A stretch of 64,000 nt of DNA from assembly GCF_040256645.1 (NCBI RefSeq), contig NZ_CP158281.1:2480001-2544000 (forward strand). Reading direction: 5' to 3'. Made by a program: the position numbers and the translations under genes. Each line of letters starts with the position of its first letter. The first letter of the stretch is position 1. The notes below the pieces were generated by a model. That model saw only the letters and a list, made by a program, of their open reading frames with translations. It searched no databases and was not told the DNA's origin. This stretch comes from Brevibacterium sp. CBA3109. GTDB taxonomy: Bacteria > Actinomycetota > Actinomycetes > Actinomycetales > Brevibacteriaceae. This document shows positions 30,082 through 39,040 of this stretch, piece by piece.

Positions 30082-32247
30082 CTAACGGCGCTTGGTCACA
30101 ATGAACGCGATGATTCCGATGGCGATGAGCGCGAAAGCGATACCGCCGATGAGCAGGTACTGACCGAGGTCGGCACCGGTCTTCGGCAGTGAGCCGCCGT
30201 TGTCATCCTTGCCATCGTCGTCGACTGAGGCATTGCCCTCAGGCCCTTCGACCGAGGCACTTCCACCCGCCGAGGTGGTGCTGCCCGAATCTGCTCCCTC
30301 AGCTGATGCTTCCGCACCGCTTCCGGACGCGCCGTTCGAACCGGCACTCGTGGAACCGGACCCGCCGGAGTCCGCATCCGCGTCTGCGCTCACCGGCGTG
30401 CCGTCAGCGGCCGAGCCGGAGCCCTCGGCCTCAGAGTCGGAGTCTGCCGCGGCGCCATCAGCACCCGTTGCAGCCTGCGAGTCCGATCCCGCTTCCGAGT
30501 CCCCGCTGTCGTCGTCCTTGAGATCGGCGACCGAGTACAGGCTCGTGGTGCCTGAGACTTCATTGCCGACGACCAGCGCCGCCTCACCACTCGGAGACTC
30601 GTCCCTGTTCAGGAACGTGAGTCCTTCAGGTCCCAGGTCACCGGCGCTCGAGAGCAGTGCGCCCGGGTCTGAGGCATCCTCGATCTCGTCCTCGACCGAG
30701 ACGGAGAAGTCCCTGTTGTTGAAGTAGGTCACGAACTCCGGCTGTGACGGGTTGCTGAGGTCGAAAGCGGCGATTCCGCCGACGCGTTCGAAGCCGAGGA
30801 ACGCGTAAGTCGTCTCCCCCACCTCGCCGACGGTCAGCGCTTCGGGCTCTGGACCCTTGTCGTCGCTGCGACCTTCGGAGTTCGACTCGGAATGGTTCGA
30901 GTTGAAGAAGTCGGGGATCGCCTCGGCGGTCATCTGCTCGAAGGTGTCACCGGAATCGGCAATCAGCTTCCCGTCGGTGGTCCACACGGAGAATGACCGT
31001 GCGCCGAAGGCATAGAGCTCGTCATAGCATTCGCCGCTCTCGTTCAGGCCCATGTCGGTGATGATGTTGAGCCGGCCCAGATCCTCATCGTCGAGTTCGT
31101 CGGCCAATGGCGAGTCGGCGCACACCGGGGCCAGCCCGTCATCGCCGAGGTCCTTGACCCTGGCCGCGTCGACGAAATCTCCCCACTCACGCGAGTCGCC
31201 TTCGTTCGCTGTGACCAGGTAGTCGGTGCCACCGGAGGAGAACGTCGAGATCGTGTCCGGCATGTACGCGCCCCTGAGACCGGGATACGTCTCAATGTTC
31301 GTCTCGGGAGCGTCTTTGGGATCCCGGTCGGAGGCGTCGAGACCGTTGCCGGCTTGTCCGTGATCCTTGTATCCCAGGGGCAGGATGTCGGTGACCTCCG
31401 CCGAGGCGATGTCGACGACGGCGATCGAGTTCGCCTCCTGCAGCGTCGCGTAGGCCTTGTCACCGGCAATGGTGATGTACTCGGGCTCGAGATTGCGCGA
31501 GATCGGGTGATCGTCGTGCGGCTCGGGCCCGAAGATCCGAACATCGTCGGGCAACGTCCTAGCCCCGCCCTCCTCGAAAGCGTGGAAGTCAGCTGTGTGC
31601 ACATCCGATTCCTTCGGGGCGGCCACCTCGGCGGGCAGATCCACCACCGTCACCGAGCCTTCGGGATCGGTGGAGAAATCCTCGGCTGGTTCGCCCTCAT
31701 TGGCGACCAGCGCATGCGCGCCGTCGGGGGTGACTGTGACCATGTCGGGCAGTGATCCCGCAGGTACGGATCCGAGCACCTTTGCCGAGGGGGTGCTGGC
31801 GTCGAAGAACAGCAGAGATCCGGTCTTCGTCTTGTCCTCGTCTTCAAGTGCGATGACGCCGAGTCCGTCATCGCGGATAGCGACGGAGTTCGCGACTCCC
31901 GGCCCGGTGATCTCCCCGAGCTTCTCCGGCTCGGCAGGGTCGGAGAAGTCGATGATGTCGACGGTCGCGGCCTGCGCGTTGACCGTGTAGACGGTGTCTC
32001 CGTGGACAGCCGTGATCTCTGCCGCGGATTCATCGAACTGGCCGGTCTCGTAGGAGCCCAGGCTGTCGAGCTCGAGAGCCGCATCCGGGGCGGAATGGCT
32101 GATCGGATCCGGGACCTCGGCCGCCTGCGCAGCTCCGCCGCTGACTCCGGTGAGTCCCACGCTCATTCCTGTGGACAGCAGCAGTGCGGCCAGTCCGGCC
32201 GTGATCGTGTGCGGTGCGGACGGAAGCGGTGAGGGCGGATGTGCCAT
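30082..32247 (-). CDS. Choice-of-anchor I family surface protein, LPxTG-anchored
   Basis: A 721-residue exported protein. A Sec signal (about 8-45, ending AAQAAE) precedes a large beta-propeller-like domain with the choice-of-anchor I pattern (ALELDSLGSYETGQFDESAA, PDMVTVTPDGAHALVANEGE, GPEPEALTVGEVG). A Ser/Gly/Ala/Asp-rich stalk of about 110 residues leads to LPKTGADLG, a hydrophobic helix and KRR: a sortase wall-anchoring signal. The ATG at 32247 has GGAG at the right distance; an earlier frame start is rejected. No sortase gene is in the window. Related proteins are annotated as esterase/phytase-like, but no active site is obvious. Confidence 0.88.
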   Translation of the reverse strand: MAHPPSPLPSAPHTITAGLAALLLSTGMSVGLTGVSGGAAQAAEVPDPISHSAPDAALELDSLGSYETGQFDESAAEITAVHGDTVYTVNAQAATVDIIDFSDPAEPEKLGEITGPGVANSVAIRDDGLGVIALEDEDKTKTGSLLFFDASTPSAKVLGSVPAGSLPDMVTVTPDGAHALVANEGEPAEDFSTDPEGSVTVVDLPAEVAAPKESDVHTADFHAFEEGGARTLPDDVRIFGPEPHDDHPISRNLEPEYITIAGDKAYATLQEANSIAVVDIASAEVTDILPLGYKDHGQAGNGLDASDRDPKDAPETNIETYPGLRGAYMPDTISTFSSGGTDYLVTANEGDSREWGDFVDAARVKDLGDDGLAPVCADSPLADELDDEDLGRLNIITDMGLNESGECYDELYAFGARSFSVWTTDGKLIADSGDTFEQMTAEAIPDFFNSNHSESNSEGRSDDKGPEPEALTVGEVGETTYAFLGFERVGGIAAFDLSNPSQPEFVTYFNNRDFSVSVEDEIEDASDPGALLSSAGDLGPEGLTFLNRDESPSGEAALVVGNEVSGTTSLYSVADLKDDDSGDSEAGSDSQAATGADGAAADSDSEAEGSGSAADGTPVSADADADSGGSGSTSAGSNGASGSGAEASAEGADSGSTTSAGGSASVEGPEGNASVDDDGKDDNGGSLPKTGADLGQYLLIGGIAFALIAIGIIAFIVTKRR

Positions 32248-32431
32248 CGGATCTCCGGTGGTCGAAGCGGGCGTGGGACGGTTGTGCCCACAACCATCCA
32301 TTCATAGGCACGCAGTCCTGCCCATACCCCAACTCCCGGTGGACGGGGAATGAATACGCCGCCGAGGCGGGCACCCGGCCGCATCTCAAGGTCGGATCCG
32401 TTGCACCCGCGAAGTCGGACCTCGCCTGAAC

Positions 32432-33358
32432 TCAGCTGAGTTCGAGGCGGTCGACCACCTCGGCAACCCTTCGCTTCTGATCGTCGTCGAGGCCGAGGAG
32501 CGGCAGCGGCAGGGAGTGCGGGCGGACGAGGCCGAGATGCTCGGCGACTGCGGCGACCACGCGCAGGCTGCCGCCGAAGTCGGAGAACAGGTCCCACAGC
32601 GGCTGGAGTGCGGCCGACAGCAGTGCGGCCTTTTCAGTCTCACCGGCGAGCGCGGCGCGGGTGATGTCGGCCATCGGCGTCGGCAGAGTGCCACCGATGG
32701 CCGTGTACCAGGCATCGCATCCGGCGTTGAGTCCGGCGGCGCCGAACCCGTCCCCCGAGACTCCGATGCTCACGTGGTCACCGACGGCGGCGCGGATCTC
32801 ATCCACACGCTGCGTCCAGGCATCCGGGGCAGCATCGAAGCCGGGAATCTTGATTGATGCGATGCCGTCGAGGGCCGCCAGGCGTCCGTAGAGCTCAGTG
32901 GTGAACGTGAAGTGGGTGGTGCCCGGGTTGTCGTAGACGACGAGCGGAAGATCGGTGGCGGCAGCGACGGTGCGGAAGAGTTCGAACACGTCCGCCTCAG
33001 TCAGGCTCTGGTAGCTGACCGGTGCGAGGAGCAGTCCCTGAGCCCCGGCTGCCTGGGCGGATTCGACGTTGGCGAGCACGTCCCGTGTGCGCAGGGCACC
33101 GACGCCCACGAGCACGGGCGTGTGACCGGAATTGGCGACGGTCAGTTCGGTGACGCGCGCTCGCTCATCGGTGCTCAGGTAGGCGTAGGAGCCGGTTGAT
33201 CCCAGCGCGGTGATCGAGTCGACTTGGGCTGCGACGAGGCGCTCGAGCAGGCCGACATACTCCGCTTCGTCGATCCTCTCGTCATGGATCGGCGTGAGCG
33301 GGAAGGCGCTCAGGCCGGTGAAGAGGGAGCGCTGAGTACGTGGAGTCTGGTCGGTCAC
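32432..33358 (-). CDS. DapA/N-acetylneuraminate lyase family aldolase
   Basis: A 308-residue TIM-barrel protein of the dihydrodipicolinate synthase superfamily, from a GTG at 33358 that overlaps the end of a decayed ribokinase (GTGA). Visible are the Schiff-base Lys in GIASIKIPGF and the Tyr in LPLVVYDNPGTTHF. The usual GTTGE loop reads ALGSTGSYAYLS, with Ser in place of Glu, and the C-terminal part differs from true DapA, so it is more likely a sugar-acid aldolase or lyase than lysine biosynthesis. The physiological substrate is unknown. Confidence 0.85.
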   Translation of the reverse strand: MTDQTPRTQRSLFTGLSAFPLTPIHDERIDEAEYVGLLERLVAAQVDSITALGSTGSYAYLSTDERARVTELTVANSGHTPVLVGVGALRTRDVLANVESAQAAGAQGLLLAPVSYQSLTEADVFELFRTVAAATDLPLVVYDNPGTTHFTFTTELYGRLAALDGIASIKIPGFDAAPDAWTQRVDEIRAAVGDHVSIGVSGDGFGAAGLNAGCDAWYTAIGGTLPTPMADITRAALAGETEKAALLSAALQPLWDLFSDFGGSLRVVAAVAEHLGLVRPHSLPLPLLGLDDDQKRRVAEVVDRLELS

Positions 33359-33892
33359 GTTGAGTTCGTCCTGGTGGTCGAGGTGGCTGCGGCTGCGATG
33401 CAGTGTTCGAGTGCGCGGAATTCGGGCTGCGCGGCGAAATCCATCACGGCTTCGGCACCGAGGGAGTTTCTCAGCTGCGGGAGCAGTGCGTACTCGGTCT
33501 CGTCGACGATGATGAGATCGCCACGATCGACCACCTCGGCGGGCAGAGGGAGAGCGGGAGCCGCGTTGACGACGAATCGGCCTTTCACACGGCTGGCGAG
33601 TTCGGTGATGAGGTCGAGCGAGATCTCGAGCTGGGTCAGCACCGTTTCCATCGACCATGATCAGAGCCGTGCCAGTCTCGGATTCGATGACGGCAATGTC
33701 ATCGAGCTGGCCCCCTGCTCGTGTCGGGGCTTCGCGCATCGCTGTCCCCGAGGCATCGGTTCCGACGGCGCCCGCGCTGTAGACGAGCTGTCCTCCCCCG
33801 ACGGTCTCGCCGGGGCTGGGCAGGCGGTGCGTGGTGGCGGTGATGTCGGCGTTGATGCTGCCGACGACGGTGAGGTCGAAGTCAATACTCAT
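33355..33892 (-). pseudogene. Decayed ribokinase (PfkB family)
   Basis: Reads from an ATG at 33892 as a ribokinase N-terminus (DLTVVGSINADITATTHRLP, then SPGETVGGGQLVYSAG) but jumps directly to VGTDASGTAMREA, missing the GKGANQAVAAA region. After ALIMVDGNG (near 33640) the frame shifts; the continuing ribokinase text (ETVLTQLEISLDLITELA, then NAAPALPLPAEVVDRGDLI and DETEYALLPQLR) is in another frame. The C-terminal third with the GAGD catalytic motif is absent. At least two internal deletions plus a terminal one are needed. The remnant ends in the GTGA overlap with the aldolase gene, so the pair was once an operon. Confidence 0.85.
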
Positions 33893-33909
33893 GAGTTCTT
33901 CTCCCACTC

Positions 33910-33945
33910 ATCTCGGCACCCGAGAGATCTCTCGGGTGCCGAGAT
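33910..33945. terminator. Perfect 36-bp palindrome downstream of ohr
   Basis: Each half is ATCTCGGCACCCGAGAGA and its exact reverse complement, with no unpaired centre. It lies just after the ohr stop (33962, minus strand) and before the ribokinase remnant. A very stable hairpin in the transcript would fit termination, but no T-run follows. A protein-binding site is an alternative. Confidence 0.65.
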
Positions 33946-33961
33946 GGTCAGAGCTTGCTGG

Positions 33962-34390
33962 TCAGGAGCCGTTGACGACGAGCTCGACCGGAATGTTTCC
34001 GCGAGTGGCCTTCGAGTAGGGGCACAGCTCGTGGGTGCGGTCGACGACCTTCTGCGCGGTGTCCTGATCAGCGCCGGGGATGGTCACGGTGAGCTTGACG
34101 CTGATTCCGAAGCTCTCCCCTTCCTTGCCGATTCCGACTTCGGAGTGAACGACGGACTTCGAGGTATCGACCCCGAGCTCCTTGCCGGCCAGGCCCATGG
34201 CGCCCTGGAAGCAGGCTCCGTAGCCGACGGCGAAGAGCTGCTCCGGGTTGGTTCCTCCACCGGGTCCGCCCATTTCCTTGGGGCTGCGCAGATCGACGTC
34301 GAGTGCCTTGTCGTCCGTGGCTCCATGACCGTCACGGCCTCCCGTGACTTCGGCCTTTGCGGTGTAGGCGATGCTCTCTGGGGTATTCAT
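33962..34390 (-). CDS. ohr: Organic hydroperoxide resistance protein Ohr
   Basis: Thiol peroxidase that reduces organic and lipid hydroperoxides. The 142 residues show both redox cysteines of the Ohr type: Cys60 in AVGYGACFQGA and Cys123 in THELCPYSKATRGNIPV, together with GGTNPEQLFAVGYGACF. The ATG at 34390 has an excellent AGGAG site; the earlier in-frame start is rejected. It is monocistronic with a strong palindrome after the stop. No ohrR regulator gene is adjacent. Assignment to Ohr rather than OsmC rests on the ELCPYS context and length. Confidence 0.94.
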   Translation of the reverse strand: MNTPESIAYTAKAEVTGGRDGHGATDDKALDVDLRSPKEMGGPGGGTNPEQLFAVGYGACFQGAMGLAGKELGVDTSKSVVHSEVGIGKEGESFGISVKLTVTIPGADQDTAQKVVDRTHELCPYSKATRGNIPVELVVNGS

Positions 34391-34409
34391 AGCACGTCTC
34401 CTGTTCGTC

Positions 34410-34421
34410 GAATCGTGATTC
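34410..34421. promoter_or_regulatory. Small dyad upstream of ohr
   Basis: GAATCGTGATTC, a dyad of two 5-bp arms, lies 20 nt before the ohr ATG (minus strand). It could be an operator for a peroxide-responsive regulator, though it does not closely match the AT-rich OhrR sites I know. Confidence 0.3.
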
Positions 34422-34585
34422 ACAGATCGGGTCCTTCACGAAGAAGGCACCTGCCACCGAGTATTGTCACTTCACCGACGGAAGTCCAGAGGAGTGGCTC
34501 TGTGATCAGCTGCGCAGTCCGCGCGATCAGGCGTGCAGTCCGCTAGACGGCCGTCCGATGCTCGTCCAGCAGAGGAGCAGGGATG

Positions 34586-34629
34586 CGAAAAGCCCCGGAC
34601 TCCTTGAGTTCTCTCGGAGTCCGGGGCTT
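34586..34629 (-). terminator. Intrinsic terminator after tRNA-His
   Basis: AAGCCCCGGACTCC (34590-34603) pairs with GGAGTCCGGGGCTT (34616-34629), a 14-bp stem with a 12-nt loop. In the minus-strand direction it is followed by TTTTCGC, and it begins 10 nt after the tRNA-His 3' end. Confidence 0.9.
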
Positions 34630-34639
34630 GTCAGCTCGG

Positions 34640-34713
34640 GGTGAGTAACGGGACTTGAACCCGCGACATCCGCGACCACAACGCGGCGCTCTACCAGCTG
34701 AGCTATACCCACC
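34640..34713 (-). tRNA. tRNA-His (GTG anticodon)
   Basis: On the minus strand the cloverleaf is complete: acceptor GTGGGTA pairs with TACTCAC, the D-loop AGCTCAGCTGGTAGAGC is standard, and anticodon stem CCGCG/CGCGG encloses TTGTGGT (anticodon GTG). The T-arm GCGGGTTCAAGTCCCGT is normal. The extra 5' G(-1) opposite C73, an identity element for tRNA-His, is present. CCA is not encoded. Confidence 0.95.
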
Positions 34714-34936
34714 ACATGCGCTGCACACAGGTGCAGACAGCAAGATACATCCTAACCTCACTCAGGCGGCCGGGCAAACTCACAGCGCATATGGTGCACA
34801 ATGAGACACAGATCTCCTGACGTGCAACGATTCAGTAGCGATGTATAACGGTTTCGACCAAACGGTAGGCGCACCCGCTGGTATTCAATAGGATTGTCCC
34901 GGCCCCACCGTCGATACTGCTCAAGGAACCCAATAC

Positions 34937-36625
34937 ATGGCTCGTGCGCTGATCTCCGTCTCTCAGGACGGGTTCACCTATCTCACCCTCAATGGTGCGA
35001 CGAGTCGCTATTCCGACACCGGGCAGGCCATGACCTACCTTGGCGACTATGCCAGGGAGACCGCGACCCAAGTGCCCGTGACCATCGACGACGGCAAACA
35101 GGAAGTTGACGTCCTCCTGGACGAGACTGGCAAGATCGCGCCCGCCGCTTCTGCATCCTCCACTCCTCCCCCCTCCCCGTCGAAGGAAGATTCCTCGTCG
35201 ACCGCCCCTTCTTCGACCGCACCTTCAACCGCGCACGCGAACACCTTGGCAGAGGAGAGCACGACCACCTCGGCGACGGACAGTGCACCTGCCGACGCGG
35301 AGACGTCACGGGCCAAGGACGACGCTGAGGCGGGCAACGGGGAGGACTACCCCCTGGGCACGCCGTTCTCCGGACCCGCAGCTCCTTCGGCTCCGAAGGT
35401 GAAGCGGACTCGGGTGCGCAAGCACTCGAGTCGACGCAATCACTCACAGCGGAACCCGCCCCAACAGCTGAAGAAGATCACCGTACCGGGCCTCGTGCTC
35501 ATCGGCATCGTGATCCTGATGATCGGGGCGTTCGTCATCCCGAACATCGTCCCCGCCGGTTCCCAGGACTCACCGCAGACGATCGAATCGGAAAAGCAGA
35601 TCAATCCGGCCTCCAAGCTCTCGGTCGACAAGACCGAAGACATCGTCCCCGGCTTCGACAACTCCCCGAAGTGGGAGACGAAGATCTCCAAGGACGCCTC
35701 GGTGACCGCCTCGGATCGCGGTGTGCTCGTCGTCGACGGGGACACGCTCGAAGTCCTCGACTCCGAGACGGGGAAGACCCGCTACTCCGGAAAGACCAGC
35801 GAGGCCCCGACGTTCGCGGTCGACACGATCATCGACGGCAAACCCGCGCTGCTGTGGCAGGCCGGTGACACGGCCAAGGCGCTCATCGACGGTGCGGACA
35901 AGCCCAAGACCTACCACCTGCCGGAGAATGCTCGCATCACATCTGCCGGTACGAGCGTCCTCATCAAGTCGGGCAACCGCCTGTCCACGTTCGGCGCCGA
36001 CGGGCTCGTGAACGTACCGACTCCCGAATCAGGGTCGACGCCCATGGCAATCGAGAACGACGAGCTCTTCAGCTCAGACTGGAATGGTCCGGTTAAGGCG
36101 AAGAACATCAAGTCCGGTGATGAACGCTCCATCAAGCTCGAAGCTCCCGCCGACGGGCTCCAAATCATCAAATGGGTCTCTACCGGCCACGGCAAAGCGG
36201 TCACGCTGTGGGGTGAGCAGGGTGCTTCGACGAATTCCGGTCACCGCATCCAGCTCGTCATCCACTCCCTGGAAGACGGCTCGATCCTATCGACCGTCAC
36301 CACCACGACCGACATCGTCGGCGAGATGTCATGGGTGCGCGGCCAGGGCGGAAAGCGAGCCTACATCGGCCCGTACCTCTTCGACCTGGAATCCGGGCTG
36401 CTGCTCATGGACACCTCCAGCAAGGACATCCACCTGTCTGAACCGCGGGGCACGATCGTCCCCTGCACCGTTGGCGAGGCCTCCTGCCTGTTGGCGGGCA
36501 AGCACGCCTACCGCACAGACACCAACCTGTTAGCACTGACCGACGACGGCGCAACCGCCATTGTCGACGGCAACGATTCCACGATTCGCGCCTATGAGAA
36601 GACGTCCGACTCCGGCGAGAAGTAG
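34937..36625 (+). CDS. Single-pass membrane protein with exported propeller-like domain
   Basis: A 562-residue protein. A compact cytosolic N-terminal domain (about 1-70, MARALISVSQDGFTYLTLNG) is followed by a long Ser/Thr/Pro/Ala-rich linker, a basic patch (RTRVRKHSSRRNHSQRN) and one helix (VPGLVLIGIVILMIGAFVIP). The exported part (about 220-562) has repeating beta patterns (VLVVDGDTLEVLDSETGKT, then blade-like repeats), resembling a PQQ/WD-type propeller, with one Cys pair (IVPCTVGEASC). No known family is recognised. The next gene, same strand after a 109-nt gap, is also a wall-spanning protein, so the two may form one surface structure. Confidence 0.75.
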   Translation: MARALISVSQDGFTYLTLNGATSRYSDTGQAMTYLGDYARETATQVPVTIDDGKQEVDVLLDETGKIAPAASASSTPPPSPSKEDSSSTAPSSTAPSTAHANTLAEESTTTSATDSAPADAETSRAKDDAEAGNGEDYPLGTPFSGPAAPSAPKVKRTRVRKHSSRRNHSQRNPPQQLKKITVPGLVLIGIVILMIGAFVIPNIVPAGSQDSPQTIESEKQINPASKLSVDKTEDIVPGFDNSPKWETKISKDASVTASDRGVLVVDGDTLEVLDSETGKTRYSGKTSEAPTFAVDTIIDGKPALLWQAGDTAKALIDGADKPKTYHLPENARITSAGTSVLIKSGNRLSTFGADGLVNVPTPESGSTPMAIENDELFSSDWNGPVKAKNIKSGDERSIKLEAPADGLQIIKWVSTGHGKAVTLWGEQGASTNSGHRIQLVIHSLEDGSILSTVTTTTDIVGEMSWVRGQGGKRAYIGPYLFDLESGLLLMDTSSKDIHLSEPRGTIVPCTVGEASCLLAGKHAYRTDTNLLALTDDGATAIVDGNDSTIRAYEKTSDSGEK

Positions 36626-36734
36626 ACAATGACTTTCTCACCCTTGCCGCAGCCATTATGATGGACGGCGACGTGCCTGTCCGTCATGCCCCCTTGTATG
36701 TTTGATGCCGGAGCCCCCACCGCAAAGGAACACA

Positions 36735-38300
36735 GTGCCAATTAGACACGAGTTCAGCCGCACAGCGGCCGCCCTCGGCACTGCTCTTGCCCTGGTATTC
36801 CTGCCGATCACGGCCACAATCGTTCCTGCAACCGCCGCACCCACTCCGACTGCGGAGGCGGAGGCAAGTGCTTCCGCGACTGGGAACACTGATTCAGAAG
36901 CCGGAGATTCAGCCGACGGTAAGGATGCTGCGTCTGCGGCGGATTCGGGTGGGTCTGGTAGCAACGAACGCACCGATGCTGGGGCAGACGAGGACGAGAC
37001 CAAAGATAAAGCTTGTAGCCCCGAAAAAGAATTCACCGACGGTGATCCTCCATGCAAGACCGCCAAACCGCTAAAAGCGACCTGGGACGAGGACGAGCAG
37101 ACACTTAAGCTAGCGACGCCGGATAGCAAACCCGGAAGCATGCCTAGGAGCTGGGAGGGCGCAAAGTTCGATGGTCCTCCCCAGAAGGAAGTTGGCAAGC
37201 GCTGGCCGACTCAGACCAGCACCGACGACAGCGGAAACCCCGTGCCTGAGGCAGCAGCAGAAGCACCCGCCAAGTACTCGCTCAATCAAAATGGTGTAGT
37301 TATTGACGCCGAAAGCGGCAAAGCGATGCGCTTCACAGATTTCGACGGTCCACCCGAGCCCGCGTGGACCTTCACCTCGAACGGCAAGAACATCACCGTC
37401 GCGGGTGAGTCGTACCCCCCAGATCCCGGCGACGATGCCGACAGTGACCCTGATGCGAACGCAGATGAGAACCCCAACGCCGACGACAATACCGACGCTT
37501 CCGGTGCCGATGGGAAAGACAAAGACTCGTCCAGTAACGCGGATACGAGTGCATCCGAGGACTCCAACGCAGATAGCAACGACACCGGCTCGAAGAACGC
37601 CACCGCCTCGACCGACAGCAAGAACGCGAACTCGAGCAGCTCCTCGGACAGCAAGTCCTCATCGAAGGCGTCTTCTGACTCCAACGCATCAGACTCAGCA
37701 CAGGCCGATTCGAAAGACGCTGACGCTTCGTCATCGTCAGACGCCAATTCGGCCAAGAAGAATTCTGATTCGAATTCCTCGTCATCCTCGGACGGCTCTA
37801 ATTCCGACTCTGATTCCGGCAACTCCGACAGCGTAGGAGATGCCGGTAACGACGGCAGCTCGGACAAGGACGGCGGGCAAGACGACAAAGGCTCGGCAGA
37901 CACGGACGGCTCCGGAACAACCTCGGGAGATGAGGGACCAGACGGTGAGAACACCACCCCGGATCCTGCGACCGGAAACGGCTCATCCGATACACGCGAC
38001 CAGATTCCCGGAGATGTCGGCAACGATTGGATGCCCGGAAATAACGACCCCCCTCCTCCGGACTACTCGGACCCCGTCCCGCAGAACCCGGACACACCAG
38101 TGCCTGACGACGACACGGACCTCATCACCGGAGGCGACACGCCAGAGCCTCGCAGCGACAAACCATCATCGCCCTCGTTCGGTGAGTCGATTGTGTCAAC
38201 GATTGTGAGTTCGTGGCCGGTCTTCATCCTTGCTGCCTCAGGCATGGCCGCTGTCGGCTTCATCATCTGGCTCGTCGGGCGACGCAACAAGCAGACCTGA
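36735..38300 (+). CDS. Ser/Asp/Asn-rich wall-spanning membrane protein
   Basis: A 521-residue protein from the GTG at 36735 (AAAGGA upstream). It has a Sec signal (AAALGTALALVFLPITATIV, then PATAAP), a folded-looking region with two cysteines (about 85-225), then about 200 residues dominated by Ser, Asp, Asn, Ala and Lys. The end is a C-terminal helix (SSWPVFILAASGMAAVGFII) and RRNKQT. The layout suits a surface stalk, but no LPxTG precedes the helix, so it is membrane-anchored rather than sortase-linked. Codon use in the stalk (AAT, GAT, TCA) is looser than in neighbours. Function unknown. Confidence 0.75.
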   Translation: MPIRHEFSRTAAALGTALALVFLPITATIVPATAAPTPTAEAEASASATGNTDSEAGDSADGKDAASAADSGGSGSNERTDAGADEDETKDKACSPEKEFTDGDPPCKTAKPLKATWDEDEQTLKLATPDSKPGSMPRSWEGAKFDGPPQKEVGKRWPTQTSTDDSGNPVPEAAAEAPAKYSLNQNGVVIDAESGKAMRFTDFDGPPEPAWTFTSNGKNITVAGESYPPDPGDDADSDPDANADENPNADDNTDASGADGKDKDSSSNADTSASEDSNADSNDTGSKNATASTDSKNANSSSSSDSKSSSKASSDSNASDSAQADSKDADASSSSDANSAKKNSDSNSSSSSDGSNSDSDSGNSDSVGDAGNDGSSDKDGGQDDKGSADTDGSGTTSGDEGPDGENTTPDPATGNGSSDTRDQIPGDVGNDWMPGNNDPPPPDYSDPVPQNPDTPVPDDDTDLITGGDTPEPRSDKPSSPSFGESIVSTIVSSWPVFILAASGMAAVGFIIWLVGRRNKQT

Positions 38301-38338
38301 GCCCAGCGCACCGGTCCCTGGTGTCCTCAGATCTCAGC

Positions 38339-38656
38339 ATGGACGCCTACGACTCAGAACTCCAGGTGATCACCACAGCCGGTGCAGGCTCCCCGGTCGT
38401 GATCGCACCCATCGGGAAGGACAGCCAGGCCCTGCTCCGGCCTACTTCGACAACACCGACCACGGCTCGCTTCCCATCGGCATCACCTCGGCGCAGTCCC
38501 CACCAACTGAGCCAGCTGACACCGCAGACTCTGCCACTGATTGCCGGTTCGAGCGTCAACGGCTATATCGCCAATCTGCGCCAGCACTCTCCGACTATGC
38601 CCGAGGACGCATGTGTCGAAGTCGTGACTTTTCGGCTCTCCGCAGCCAATATCTGA
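38339..38656 (+). pseudogene. Possible frameshifted remnant of a short gene
   Basis: An ATG at 38339 opens MDAYDSELQVITTAGAGSPV followed by VIAPIGKDSQALL; a more protein-like text then continues in another frame (AYFDNTDHGSLPIGITS) and the first frame resumes as LIAGSSVNGYIANLRQHSP. The switch between frames suggests a decayed gene. It could instead be a chance open frame of 105 residues; no family is recognised and no strong ribosome-binding site is seen. It fills most of the 450-nt gap after the Ser/Asp-rich protein. Confidence 0.3.
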
Positions 38657-38749
38657 CACTGAGAGAACCAAGCGGTTAAGCTTGACACGAGGCACTGTGG
38701 CACCCCGTCACGTGCATGAATGTATTCTCGACCCGGAGGACATGCCCCG

Positions 38750-39040
38750 ATGACTGACAATGTCTACACCTCAGATGTGACCGTCGACTCAGCGTCACCG
38801 ACACAGCTGGCGGAATCGATTCGCCTGCGCGAAGAGCGCATCGCGGACAACATCGATGAACTTGTGGGCCGCGTCCACCCGAAGGTCCTCGCAACTCGAG
38901 CCGCCAACAAAGCGAAGGCCAAGGTCATCGACGAAGAGAGCGGTTCGGTCAAGCCTGAGGCGATTGCACTCGGCGTCGGCACCGTCCTCGGCGTGGCCGC
39001 TCTGATCGTGGGCTTCTCCGGCCGCAGCAAGCGTGGCTGA
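38750..39040 (+). CDS. DUF3618-type small membrane protein
   Basis: A 96-residue protein with the DUF3618 layout: a helical N-terminal half (TQLAESIRLREERIADNIDELVGRVHPK with the D-N-I-D-E-L core), then basic residues and one C-terminal membrane helix (AIALGVGTVLGVAALIVGF) ending SKRG. These proteins occur next to envelope and stress genes in actinobacteria and have no defined function. Its stop overlaps the next gene's GTG start by 8 bp. Confidence 0.85.
   Translation: MTDNVYTSDVTVDSASPTQLAESIRLREERIADNIDELVGRVHPKVLATRAANKAKAKVIDEESGSVKPEAIALGVGTVLGVAALIVGFSGRSKRG

Noticed and set aside
33359..33907. Extending the DapA-family protein into an N-terminal kinase fusion
   Set aside because: The upstream frame is only partly ribokinase and degenerates into Arg-rich text; the true kinase ending is in another frame and ends in the GTGA overlap.
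36735..38300. Sortase anchoring of the Ser/Asp-rich protein
   Set aside because: No LPxTG-like motif precedes the C-terminal helix, unlike the surface protein at 30082-32247.
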